64,000 nt of DNA from Hemileia vastatrix (lineage: Eukaryota; Basidiomycota; Pucciniomycetes; Pucciniales; Zaghouaniaceae): positions 28,525,001-28,589,000 of the forward strand of contig JASXTE010000015.1 in the NCBI GenBank assembly GCA_030280995.1. The letters run 5' to 3'. This document shows, one piece after another, positions 51,687 to 64,000 of this stretch. The position numbers and the translations under genes are program-made. Position 1 is the first letter of the stretch, and the number at the start of each line of letters is the position of its first letter. Under the pieces are notes generated by a model. It saw only the letters and a list, made by a program, of their open reading frames with translations. It searched no databases and had not been told where the DNA came from.

Positions 51687-53354
51687 ACTCCTGCAACAAA
51701 GGAGTAGAAAATAAAAATTAAGTAAAAAAAATTAATACATATAAATATAAAAAAGAAAAACATTAATGTGGTTCCCACTGCACTATAAAACCGGGGGGGC
51801 TTGTATGCAAATCTGAAGTGTCTACTGAGTCAGAAAAATTCAGTAGATTCTAGGAGTTGCATGCAAGTTCCCTCTGTTTTTTAATACAGTTTTTGAAATT
51901 AAATTTTACAAACATAAAAAAAGGAAAAAAAATTCATCACAAAAACCACATTGTAAAAAAGACTATTTGTACTAGGATTATGCTTCTATTCTATTGACTT
52001 GTGTTCAAATGAAAATGTGTTATTTAAAAAATATGATGAACTCTTAATCTTCCCAACAATCAACTAAGGATCTATTTTGAATATATAAATTTTCAACAAA
52101 AACAACAAAATCCTTATGATGTATTTGATTCTCAATGAAATATTTTAGTTTGATGATATACTTCCAAATTTCAATTATTCCATGTTCTCTTTGATGGAAA
52201 TTTTTATATCATATATTAGAGATTCCCAAATCATTCTTTTTCAATTTTGTCAACTGACATACTCTTCTTTCATAGGTATTGTTTGATAATTTCTTTGATT
52301 TATAATGATTATAATCTCCATTTGCTTATTTACTGTAATTTTATATTGAATATTTTCACCATCTGGACTTTCAAAATCTGGAAAAGTCTTTTTTGTGATG
52401 TTTGGGCCTGTTTGATGATGTCTAATGAGGCATCTTTATATTGATTATTTGTTTTTTTTGTTTCCTGGACTGAATATTAAACTACTGGGTTTGTACCTAC
52501 CACCATTAGATACTCCTGGCTTTTCTCTACATTTCATGTCTTGATGAAAATTTCAGTATTCTAAGTTTTAAGGGCTCTTTTGGTCATTTTTCATGCTTCA
52601 CTATAACCGTTTTTTTTTTTGGTTTTTTGTATTTTGTGGGCTAGGATTAAGCATTAGTATCATCTACTTAGTGCCATTTTGATAATCCTCATTTGGATCT
52701 ATATTTTATGTTGTGATGGTTTTTTAGCTTATTTAAATGACAACTTGATAATTGAATATTAATTTTTACCCTAAAATGCATGATGCATAATACATATGAA
52801 CTACCTATCAAACATTAAAGCTATGTGAATACATATGATTGATGAAGTTTGATCATTTTTATGTGCATCATGAATATTCACTATGGTTTAAATACTATTT
52901 CAATGCAAAATGCATAAAGTAGCTAAATGCATCATACACATTTAATTTAAATCCATAATATTTCCTCATTTTGGAAGTCATCATATATATTCATATGAAT
53001 TAAAAGAAGCAATATTGAATTTGATAGTAAAATTCATAATGCATAATGCATAATACATTTTGAATATGAATATTAAGTGCATACATATGCCTAATCAAGT
53101 TTGAAATTTGGGTTTATGTGCATAATTTACAGGTGATGAATGATAAATATGATGTGTATATAAAAATGTTGGTTCTTATTGGTACCCACCCAAATAGTCA
53201 ACTTGGTCAAGACACCATGACCAAGAAACAAAACACACAAGGACAGGTGTTCAAGCCACACAAAGGAAGACATTTCATAGAAAAACGCTGGCTTGTCTCC
53301 TAAAGAGATTGAACAAGAAGGCCAGTGGTTTACAAAACCACCTGTCACATTAAC
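51687..53354 (+). repeat. Unit 32 (1,668 bp), type B with left-block traits
   Basis: Hairpin 51790-51877. CAAAAAC and GATACTCC, but also CTCTTTGATGG and GGTTTTTTG, otherwise typical of left-block units, plus AGTATCATC. The CpG before the B-box-like site has become TpG (ACAGGTGTTC, about 53247), as in unit 36. Confidence 0.95.
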
Positions 53355-55022
53355 ACTCCTGCAACAAAGGAGTAGAAAATAAAAATTAAGTAAAAAAAAT
53401 TAATACATATAAATATAAAAAAGAAAAACATTAATGTGGTTCCCACTGCACTATAAAACCGGGGGGGCTTGTATGCAAATCTGAAGTGTCTACTGAGTCA
53501 GAAAAATTCAGTAGATTCTAGGAGTTGCATGCAAGTTCCCTCTGTTTTTTAATACAGTTTTTGAAATTAAATTTTACAAACATAAAAAAAGGAAAAAAAA
53601 TTCATCACAAAAACCACATTGTAAAAAAGACTATTTGTACTAGGATTATGCTTCTATTCTATTGACTTGTGTTCAAATGAAAATGTGTTATTTAAAAAAT
53701 ATGATGAACTCTTAATCTTCCCAACAATCAACTAAGGATCTATTTTGAATATATAAATTTTCAACAAAAACAACAAAATCCTTATGATGTATTTGATTCT
53801 CAATGAAATATTTTAGTTTGATGATATACTTCCAAATTTCAATTATTCCATGTTCTCCTTGATGGAAATTTTTATATCATATATTAGAGATTCCCAAATC
53901 ATTCTTTTTCAATTTTGTCAACTGACATACTCTTCTTTCATAGGTATTGTTTGATAATTTCTTTGATTTATAATGATTATAATCTCCATTTGCTTATTTA
54001 CTGTAATTTTATATTGAATATTTTCACCATCTGGACTTTCAAAATCTGGAAAAGTCTTTTTTGTGATGTTTGGGCCTGTTTGATGATGTCTAATGAGGCA
54101 TCTTTATATTGATTATTTGTTTTTTTTGTTTCCTGGACTGAATATTAAACTACTGGGTTTGTACCTACCACCATTAGATACTCCTGGCTTTTCTCTACAT
54201 TTCATGTCTTGATGAAAATTTCAGTATTCTAAGTTTTAAGGGCTCTTTTGGTCATTTTTCATGCTTCACTATAACCGTTTTTTTTTTTTGGATTTTGTAT
54301 TTTGTGGGCTAGGATTAAGCATTAGTGTCATCTACTTAGTGCCATTTTGATAATCCTCATTTGGATCTATATTTTATGTTGTGATGGTTTTTTAGCTTAT
54401 TTAAATGACAACTTGATAATTGAATATTAATTTTTACCCTAAAATGCATGATGCATAATACATATGAACTACCTATCAAACATTAAAGCTATGTGAATAC
54501 ATATGATTGATGAAGTTTGATCATTTTTATGTGCATCATGAATATTCACTATGGTTTAAATACTATTTCAATGCAAAATGCATAAAGTAGCTAAATGCAT
54601 CATACACATTTAATTTAAATCCATAATATTTCCTCATTTTGGAAGTCATCATATATATTCATATGAATTAAAAGAAGCAATATTGAATTTGATAGTAAAA
54701 TTCATAATGCATAATGCATAATACATTTTGAATATGAATATTAAGTGCATACATATGCCTAATCAAGTTTGAAATTTGGGTTTATGTGCATAATTTACAG
54801 GTGATGAATGATAAATATGATGTGTATATAAAAATGTTGGTTCTTATTGGTACCCACCCAAATAGTCAACTTGGTCAAGACACCATGACCAAGAAACAAA
54901 ACACACAAGGACAGGCGTTCAAGCCACACAAAGGAAGACATTTCATAGAAAAACGCTGGCTTGTCTCCTAAAGAGATTGAACAAGAAGGCCAGTGGTTTA
55001 CAAAACCACCTGTCACATTAAC
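53355..55022 (+). repeat. Unit 33 (1,668 bp), type B
   Basis: Hairpin 53458-53545. CAAAAAC with GATACTCC, GGATTTTG, AGTGTCATC. Confidence 0.95.
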
Positions 55023-56690
55023 ACTCCTGCAACAAAGGAGTAGAAAATAAAAATTAAGTAAAAAAAATTAATACATATAAATATAAAAAAGAAAAACATT
55101 AATGTGGTTCCCACTGCACTATAAAACCGGGGGGGCTTGTATGCAAATCTGAAGTGTCTACTGAGTCAGAAAAATTCAGTAGATTCTAGGAGTTGCATGC
55201 AAGTTCCCTCTGTTTTTTAATACAGTTTTTGAAATTAAATTTTACAAACATAAAAAAAGGAAAAAAAATTCATCACAAAAACCACATTGTAAAAAAGACT
55301 ATTTGTACTAGGATTATGCTTCTATTCTATTGACTTGTGTTCAAATGAAAATGTGTTATTTAAAAAATATGATGAACTCTTAATCTTCCCAACAATCAAC
55401 TAAGGATCTATTTTGAATATATAAATTTTCAACAAAAACAACAAAATCCTTATGATGTATTTGATTCTCAATGAAATATTTTAGTTTGATGATATACTTC
55501 CAAATTTCAATTATTCCATGTTCTCCTTGATGGAAATTTTTATATCATATATTAGAGATTCCCAAATCATTCTTTTTCAATTTTGTCAACTGACATACTC
55601 TTCTTTCATAGGTATTGTTTGATAATTTCTTTGATTTATAATGATTATAATCTCCATTTGCTTATTTACTGTAATTTTATATTGAATATTTTCACCATCT
55701 GGACTTTCAAAATCTGGAAAAGTCTTTTTTGTGATGTTTGGGCCTGTTTGATGATGTCTAATGAGGCATCTTTATATTGATTATTTGTTTTTTTTGTTTC
55801 CTGGACTGAATATTAAACTACTGGGTTTGTACCTACCACCATTAGATACTCCTGGCTTTTCTCTACATTTCATGTCTTGATGAAAATTTCAGTATTCTAA
55901 GTTTTAAGGGCTCTTTTGGTCATTTTTCATGCTTCACTATAACCGTTTTTTTTTTTTGGATTTTGTATTTTGTGGGCTAGGATTAAGCATTAGTGTCATC
56001 TACTTAGTGCCATTTTGATAATCCTCATTTGGATCTATATTTTATGTTGTGATGGTTTTTTAGCTTATTTAAATGACAACTTGATAATTGAATATTAATT
56101 TTTACCCTAAAATGCATGATGCATAATACATATGAACTACCTATCAAACATTAAAGCTATGTGAATACATATGATTGATGAAGTTTGATCATTTTTATGT
56201 GCATCATGAATATTCACTATGGTTTAAATACTATTTCAATGCAAAATGCATAAAGTAGCTAAATGCATCATACACATTTAATTTAAATCCATAATATTTC
56301 CTCATTTTGGAAGTCATCATATATATTCATATGAATTAAAAGAAGCAATATTGAATTTGATAGTAAAATTCATAATGCATAATGCATAATACATTTTGAA
56401 TATGAATATTAAGTGCATACATATGCCTAATCAAGTTTGAAATTTGGGTTTATGTGCATAATTTACAGGTGATGAATGATAAATATGATGTGTATATAAA
56501 AATGTTGGTTCTTATTGGTACCCACCCAAATAGTCAACTTGGTCAAGACACCATGACCAAGAAACAAAACACACAAGGACAGGCGTTCAAGCCACACAAA
56601 GGAAGACATTTCATAGAAAAACGCTGGCTTGTCTCCTAAAGAGATTGAACAAGAAGGCCAGTGGTTTACAAAACCACCTGTCACATTAAC
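55023..56690 (+). repeat. Unit 34 (1,668 bp), type B
   Basis: Hairpin 55126-55213. Same markers and length as unit 33. Confidence 0.95.
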
Positions 56691-58358
56691 ACTCCTGCAA
56701 CAAAGGAGTAGAAAATAAAAATTAAGTAAAAAAAATTAATACATATAAATATAAAAAAGAAAAACATTAATGTGGTTCCCACTGCACTATAAAACCGGGG
56801 GGGCTTGTATGCAAATCTGAAGTGTCTACTGAGTCAGAAAAATTCAGTAGATTCTAGGAGTTGCATGCAAGTTCCCTCTGTTTTTTAATACAGTTTTTGA
56901 AATTAAATTTTACAAACATAAAAAAAGGAAAAAAAATTCATCACAAAAACCACATTGTAAAAAAGACTATTTGTACTAGGATTATGCTTCTATTCTATTG
57001 ACTTGTGTTCAAATGAAAATGTGTTATTTAAAAAATATGATGAACTCTTAATCTTCCCAACAATCAACTAAGGATCTATTTTGAATATATAAATTTTCAA
57101 CACAAACAACAAAATCCTTATGATGTATTTGATTCTCAATGAAATATTTTAGTTTGATGATATACTTCCAAATTTCAATTATTCCATGTTCTCCTTGATG
57201 GAAATTTTTATATCATATATTAGAGATTCCCAAATCATTCTTTTTCAATTTTGTCAACTGACATACTCTTCTTTCATAGGTATTGTTTGATAATTTCTTT
57301 GATTTATAATGATTATAATCTCCATTTGCTTATTTACTGTAATTTTATATTGAATATTTTCACCATCTGGACTTTCAAAATCTGGAAAAGTCTTTTTTGT
57401 GATGTTTGGGCCTGTTTGATGATGTCTAATGAGGCATCTTTATATTGATTATTTGTTTTTTTTGTTTCCTGGACTGAATATTAAACTACTGGGTTTGTAC
57501 CTACCACCATTAGAAACTCCTGGCTTTTCTCTACATTTCATGTCTTGATGAAAATTTCAGTATTCTAAGTTTTAAGGGCTCTTTTGGTCATTTTTCATGC
57601 TTCACTATAACCGTTTTTTTTTTTTGGATTTTGTATTTTGTGGGCTAGGATTAAGCATTAGTGTCATCTACTTAGTGCCATTTTGATAATCCTCATTTGG
57701 ATCTATATTTTATGTTGTGATGGTTTTTTAGCTTATTTAAATGACAACTTGATAATTGAATATTAATTTTTACCCTAAAATGCATGATGCATAATACATA
57801 TGAACTACCTATCAAACATTAAAGCTATGTGAATACATATGATTGATGAAGTTTGATCATTTTTATGTGCATCATGAATATTCACTATGGTTTAAATACT
57901 ATTTCAATGCAAAATGCATAAAGTAGCTAAATGCATCATACACATTTAATTTAAATCCATAATATTTCCTCATTTTGGAAGTCATCATATATATTCATAT
58001 GAATTAAAAGAAGCAATATTGAATTTGATAGTAAAATTCATAATGCATAATGCATAATACATTTTGAATATGAATATTAAGTGCATACATATGCCTAATC
58101 AAGTTTGAAATTTGGGTTTATGTGCATAATTTACAGGTGATGAATGATAAATATGATGTGTATATAAAAATGTTGGTTCTTATTGGTACCCACCCAAATA
58201 GTCAACTTGGTCAAGACACCATGACCAAGAAACAAAACACACAAGGACAGGCGTTCAAGCCACACAAAGGAAGACATTTCATAGAAAAACGCTGGCTTGT
58301 CTCCTAAAGAGATTGAACAAGAAGGCCAGTGGTTTACAAAACCACCTGTCACATTAAC
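56691..58358 (+). repeat. Unit 35 (1,668 bp), type A
   Basis: Hairpin 56794-56881. CACAAAC with GAAACTCC; one base longer than units 27-31, in the second T-run. Confidence 0.95.
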
Positions 58359-60025
58359 ACTCCTGCAACAAAGGAGTAGAAAATAAAAATTAAGTAAAAA
58401 AAATTAATACATATAAATATAAAAAAGAAAAACATTAATGTGGTTCCCACTGCACTATAAAACCGGGGGGGCTTGTATGCAAATCTGAAGTGTCTACTGA
58501 GTCAGAAAAATTCAGTAGATTCTAGGAGTTGCATGCAAGTTCCCTCTGTTTTTTAATACAGTTTTTGAAATTAAATTTTACAAACATAAAAAAAGGAAAA
58601 AAAATTCATCACAAAAACCACATTGTAAAAAAGACTATTTGTACTAGGATTATGCTTCTATTCTATTGACTTGTGTTCAAATGAAAATGTGTTATTTAAA
58701 AAATATGATGAACTCTTAATCTTCCCAACAATCAACTAAGGATCTATTTTGAATATATAAATTTTCAACACAAACAACAAAATCCTTATGATGTATTTGA
58801 TTCTCAATGAAATATTTTAGTTTGATGATATACTTCCAAATTTCAATTATTCCATGTTCTCCTTGATGGAAATTTTTATATCATATATTAGAGATTCCCA
58901 AATCATTCTTTTTCAATTTTGTCAACTGACATACTCTTCTTTCATAGGTATTGTTTGATAATTTCTTTGATTTATAATGATTATAATCTCCATTTGCTTA
59001 TTTACTGTAATTTTATATTGAATATTTTCACCATCTGGACTTTCAAAATCTGGAAAAGTCTTTTTTGTGATGTTTGGGCCTGTTTGATGATGTCTAATGA
59101 GGCATCTTTATATTGATTATTTGTTTTTTTTGTTTCCTGGACTGAATATTAAACTACTGGGTTTGTACCTACCACCATTAGAAACTCCTGGCTTTTCTCT
59201 ACATTTCATGTCTTGATGAAAATTTCAGTATTCTAAGTTTTAAGGGCTCTTTTGGTCATTTTTCATGCTTCACTATAACCGTTTTTTTTTTTGGATTTTG
59301 TATTTTGTGGGCTAGGATTAAGCATTAGTGTCATCTACTTAGTGCCATTTTGATAATCCTCATTTGGATCTATATTTTATGTTGTGATGGTTTTTTAGCT
59401 TATTTAAATGACAACTTGATAATTGAATATTAATTTTTACCCTAAAATGCATGATGCATAATACATATGAACTACCTATCAAACATTAAAGCTATGTGAA
59501 TACATATGATTGATGAAGTTTGATCATTTTTATGTGCATCATGAATATTCACTATGGTTTAAATACTATTTCAATGCAAAATGCATAAAGTAGCTAAATG
59601 CATCATACACATTTAATTTAAATCCATAATATTTCCTCATTTTGGAAGTCATCATATATATTCATATGAATTAAAAGAAGCAATATTGAATTTGATAGTA
59701 AAATTCATAATGCATAATGCATAATACATTTTGAATATGAATATTAAGTGCATACATATGCCTAATCAAGTTTGAAATTTGGGTTTATGCGCATAATTTA
59801 CAGGTGATGAATGATAAATATGATGTGTATATAAAAATGTTGGTTCTTATTGGTACCCACCCAAATAGTCAACTTGGTCAAGACACCATGACCAAGAAAC
59901 AAAACACACAAGGACAGGTGTTCAAGCCACACAAAGGAAGACATTTCATAGAAAAACGCTGGCTTGTCTCCTAAAGAGATTGAACAAGAAGGCCAGTGGT
60001 TTACAAAACCACCTGTCACATTAAC
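58359..60025 (+). repeat. Unit 36 (1,667 bp), type A
   Basis: Hairpin 58462-58549. Type A with two further changes: TATGCGCATAA (about 59787), which creates a CpG, and ACAGGTGTTC (about 59916), which removes one and is shared with unit 32. Confidence 0.95.
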
Positions 60026-61693
60026 ACTCCTGCAACAAAGGAGTAGAAAATAAAAATTAAGTAAAAAAAATTAATACATATAAATATAAAAAAGAAAAAC
60101 ATTAATGTGGTTCCCACTGCACTATAAAACCGGGGGGGCTTGTATGCAAATCTGAAGTGTCTACTGAGTCAGAAAAATTCAGTAGATTCTAGGAGTTGCA
60201 TGCAAGTTCCCTCTGTTTTTTAATACAGTTTTTGAAATTAAATTTTACAAACATAAAAAAAGGAAAAAAAATTCATCACAAAAACCACATTGTAAAAAAG
60301 ACTATTTGTACTAGGATTATGCTTCTATTCTATTGACTTGTGTTCAAATGAAAATGTGTTATTTAAAAAATATGATGAACTCTTAATCTTCCCAACAATC
60401 AACTAAGGATCTATTTTGAATATATAAATTTTCAACAAAAACAACAAAATCCTTATGATGTATTTGATTCTCAATGAAATATTTTAGTTTGATGATATAC
60501 TTCCAAATTTCAATTATTCCATGTTCTCCTTGATGGAAATTTTTATATCATATATTAGAGATTCCCAAATCATTCTTTTTCAATTTTGTCAACTGACATA
60601 CTCTTCTTTCATAGGTATTGTTTGATAATTTCTTTGATTTATAATGATTATAATCTCCATTTGCTTATTTACTGTAATTTTATATTGAATATTTTCACCA
60701 TCTGGACTTTCAAAATCTGGAAAAGTCTTTTTTGTGATGTTTGGGCCTGTTTGATGATGTCTAATGAGGCATCTTTATATTGATTATTTGTTTTTTTTGT
60801 TTCCTGGACTGAATATTAAACTACTGGGTTTGTACCTACCACCATTAGATACTCCTGGCTTTTCTCTACATTTCATGTCTTGATGAAAATTTCAGTATTC
60901 TAAGTTTTAAGGGCTCTTTTGGTCATTTTTCATGCTTCACTATAACCGTTTTTTTTTTTTGGATTTTGTATTTTGTGGGCTAGGATTAAGCATTAGTGTC
61001 ATCTACTTAGTGCCATTTTGATAATCCTCATTTGGATCTATATTTTATGTTGTGATGGTTTTTTAGCTTATTTAAATGACAACTTGATAATTGAATATTA
61101 ATTTTTACCCTAAAATGCATGATGCATAATACATATGAACTACCTATCAAACATTAAAGCTATGTGAATACATATGATTGATGAAGTTTGATCATTTTTA
61201 TGTGCATCATGAATATTCACTATGGTTTAAATACTATTTCAATGCAAAATGCATAAAGTAGCTAAATGCATCATACACATTTAATTTAAATCCATAATAT
61301 TTCCTCATTTTGGAAGTCATCATATATATTCATATGAATTAAAAGAAGCAATATTGAATTTGATAGTAAAATTCATAATGCATAATGCATAATACATTTT
61401 GAATATGAATATTAAGTGCATACATATGCCTAATCAAGTTTGAAATTTGGGTTTATGTGCATAATTTACAGGTGATGAATGATAAATATGATGTGTATAT
61501 AAAAATGTTGGTTCTTATTGGTACCCACCCAAATAGTCAACTTGGTCAAGACACCATGACCAAGAAACAAAACACACAAGGACAGGCGTTCAAGCCACAC
61601 AAAGGAAGACATTTCATAGAAAAACGCTGGCTTGTCTCCTAAAGAGATTGAACAAGAAGGCCAGTGGTTTACAAAACCACCTGTCACATTAAC
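60026..61693 (+). repeat. Unit 37 (1,668 bp), type B
   Basis: Hairpin 60129-60216. CAAAAAC with GATACTCC; like units 33 and 34. Confidence 0.95.
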
Positions 61694-63360
61694 ACTCCTG
61701 CAACAAAGGAGTAGAAAATAAAAATTAAGTAAAAAAAATTAATACATATAAATATAAAAAAGAAAAACATTAATGTGGTTCCCACTGCACTATAAAACCG
61801 GGGGGGCTTGTATGCAAATCTGAAGTGTCTACTGAGTCAGAAAAATTCAGTAGATTCTAGGAGTTGCATGCAAGTTCCCTCTGTTTTTTAATACAGTTTT
61901 TGAAATTAAATTTTACAAACATAAAAAAAGGAAAAAAAATTCATCACAAAAACCACATTGTAAAAAAGACTATTTGTACTAGGATTATGCTTCTATTCTA
62001 TTGACTTGTGTTCAAATGAAAATGTGTTATTTAAAAAATATGATGAACTCTTAATCTTCCCAACAATCAACTAAGGATCTATTTTGAATATATAAATTTT
62101 CAACACAAACAACAAAATCCTTATGATGTATTTGATTCTCAATGAAATATTTTAGTTTGATGATATACTTCCAAATTTCAATTATTCCATGTTCTCCTTG
62201 ATGGAAATTTTTATATCATATATTAGAGATTCCCAAATCATTCTTTTTCAATTTTGTCAACTGACATACTCTTCTTTCATAGGTATTGTTTGATAATTTC
62301 TTTGATTTATAATGATTATAATCTCCATTTGCTTATTTACTGTAATTTTATATTGAATATTTTCACCATCTGGACTTTCAAAATCTGGAAAAGTCTTTTT
62401 TGTGATGTTTGGGCCTGTTTGATGATGTCTAATGAGGCATCTTTATATTGATTATTTGTTTTTTTTGTTTCCTGGACTGAATATTAAACTACTGGGTTTG
62501 TACCTACCACCATTAGAAACTCCTGGCTTTTCTCTACATTTCATGTCTTGATGAAAATTTCAGTATTCTAAGTTTTAAGGGCTCTTTTGGTCATTTTTCA
62601 TGCTTCACTATAACCGTTTTTTTTTTTGGATTTTGTATTTTGTGGGCTAGGATTAAGCATTAGTGTCATCTACTTAGTGCCATTTTGATAATCCTCATTT
62701 GGATCTATATTTTATGTTGTGATGGTTTTTTAGCTTATTTAAATGACAACTTGATAATTGAATATTAATTTTTACCCTAAAATGCATGATGCATAATACA
62801 TATGAACTACCTATCAAACATTAAAGCTATGTGAATACATATGATTGATGAAGTTTGATCATTTTTATGTGCATCATGAATATTCACTATGGTTTAAATA
62901 CTATTTCAATGCAAAATGCATAAAGTAGCTAAATGCATCATACACATTTAATTTAAATCCATAATATTTCCTCATTTTGGAAGTCATCATATATATTCAT
63001 ATGAATTAAAAGAAGCAATATTGAATTTGATAGTAAAATTCATAATGCATAATGCATAATACATTTTGAATATGAATATTAAGTGCATACATATGCCTAA
63101 TCAAGTTTGAAATTTGGGTTTATGTGCATAATTTACAGGTGATGAATGATAAATATGATGTGTATATAAAAATGTTGGTTCTTATTGGTACCCACCCAAA
63201 TAGTCAACTTGGTCAAGACACCATGACCAAGAAACAAAACACACAAGGACAGGCGTTCAAGCCACACAAAGGAAGACATTTCATAGAAAAACGCTGGCTT
63301 GTCTCCTAAAGAGATTGAACAAGAAGGCCAGTGGTTTACAAAACCACCTGTCACATTAAC
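61694..63360 (+). repeat. Unit 38 (1,667 bp), type A
   Basis: Hairpin 61797-61884. CACAAAC with GAAACTCC; like units 27-31. Confidence 0.95.
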
Positions 63361-64000
63361 ACTCCTGCAACAAAGGAGTAGAAAATAAAAATTAAGTAAA
63401 AAAAATTAATACATATAAATATAAAAAAGAAAAACATTAATGTGGTTCCCACTGCACTATAAAACCGGGGGGGCTTGTATGCAAATCTGAAGTGTCTACT
63501 GAGTCAGAAAAATTCAGTAGATTCTAGGAGTTGCATGCAAGTTCCCTCTGTTTTTTAATACAGTTTTTGAAATTAAATTTTACAAACATAAAAAAAGGAA
63601 AAAAAATTCATCACAAAAACCACATTGTAAAAAAGACTATTTGTACTAGGATTATGCTTCTATTCTATTGACTTGTGTTCAAATGAAAATGTGTTATTTA
63701 AAAAATATGATGAACTCTTAATCTTCCCAACAATCAACTAAGGATCTATTTTGAATATATAAATTTTCAACACAAACAACAAAATCCTTATGATGTATTT
63801 GATTCTCAATGAAATATTTTAGTTTGATGATATACTTCCAAATTTCAATTATTCCATGTTCTCCTTGATGGAAATTTTTATATCATATATTAGAGATTCC
63901 CAAATCATTCTTTTTCAATTTTGTCAACTGACATACTCTTCTTTCATAGGTATTGTTTGATAATTTCTTTGATTTATAATGATTATAATCTCCATTTGCT
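63361..64000 (+). repeat. Unit 39, partial (first 640 bp)
   Basis: Hairpin 63464-63551. It carries CACAAAC, so it is probably type A. It is cut by the window edge, not by a biological boundary. Confidence 0.95.

Larger units (their letters stand above)
1..64000 (+). repeat. Tandem satellite array, about 1.67-kb monomer, 38 full copies plus one partial
   Basis: The same monomer runs head to tail from the first to the last base with no interruption and no inverted copy. The spacing of one landmark (the TTGTCAACTGACATACTC word at 561, 2228, 3898 and so on to 63921) gives unit lengths of 1,660 to 1,671 bp. By eye, copies differ at a few sites to a few dozen sites per unit, so identity is very high. 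Length differences come from T-runs, single-base indels and one 7-bp deletion. The unit phase used here, starting at ACTCCTGCAACAAAGGAGT, is arbitrary. Very low CpG and the absence of genes fit heterochromatic satellite DNA of a methylated eukaryotic genome. The family is not recognised. Confidence 0.98.

Noticed and set aside
1..64000. CRISPR array or bacterial operon
   Set aside because: The period is 1.67 kb with no short repeat/unique spacer alternation. There are no genes, Shine-Dalgarno-led frames or bacterial features.

Overview
The whole 64 kb window is one uninterrupted head-to-tail tandem array. A monomer of 1,660-1,671 bp repeats 38 times in full, plus a 640-bp partial copy at the right edge, always in the same orientation. 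Starting the count at base 1, where the window happens to open, the units begin at 1, 1668, 3338, 5009 and so on to 63361. Neither end of the array is visible. I see no convincing protein-coding gene, rRNA, complete tRNA, recognisable transposon or CRISPR.

The sequence looks like eukaryotic nuclear satellite DNA. It is AT-rich (roughly 30% GC by eye), rich in homopolymer runs, and has no packed ORFs. CpG is almost absent: unit 1 has two CpG (1561 and 1599) against more than 30 GpC. That is typical of a repeat with a long history of cytosine methylation and fits a vertebrate or a plant. I cannot name the species or the satellite family.

Each monomer has four zones (unit-1 coordinates). (a) 1-200 holds a short inverted repeat at the unit start and a long imperfect hairpin at 104-191, followed at once by six T. 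(b) About 200-1085 is AT-rich spacer with two T-runs, at 766-774 and 924-933. (c) About 1086-1440 carries an old internal duplication built on ATGCATAATGCATAATACAT-like words. (d) About 1440-1667 is less AT-rich, with a degenerate tRNA-like A-box/B-box pair (1508-1570) and two perfect inverted repeats (1515-1538, 1638-1654). From 1375 to 1857 the + strand has no run of four T, and the first such run is the T6 after the next unit's hairpin. This makes a Pol III-type transcript of about 350-370 nt, crossing the unit junction and ending after the hairpin, a testable idea. It is inference only.

At larger scale, diagnostic variants show that the units are not independent. Units 3-8 recur in order as units 15-22, displaced by about 19,993 bp (12 units) and then about 21,663 bp after one extra unit. 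This is a diverged higher-order repeat. Units 9, 11 and 12 share a private 7-bp deletion, units 14, 18 and 23 look chimeric, and units 26-39 are mostly two closely related types. These patterns fit unequal crossover and gene conversion. Small ORFs recur in every unit, but they need non-ATG starts and the differences I found among copies all change the amino acid, so I do not call them genes.
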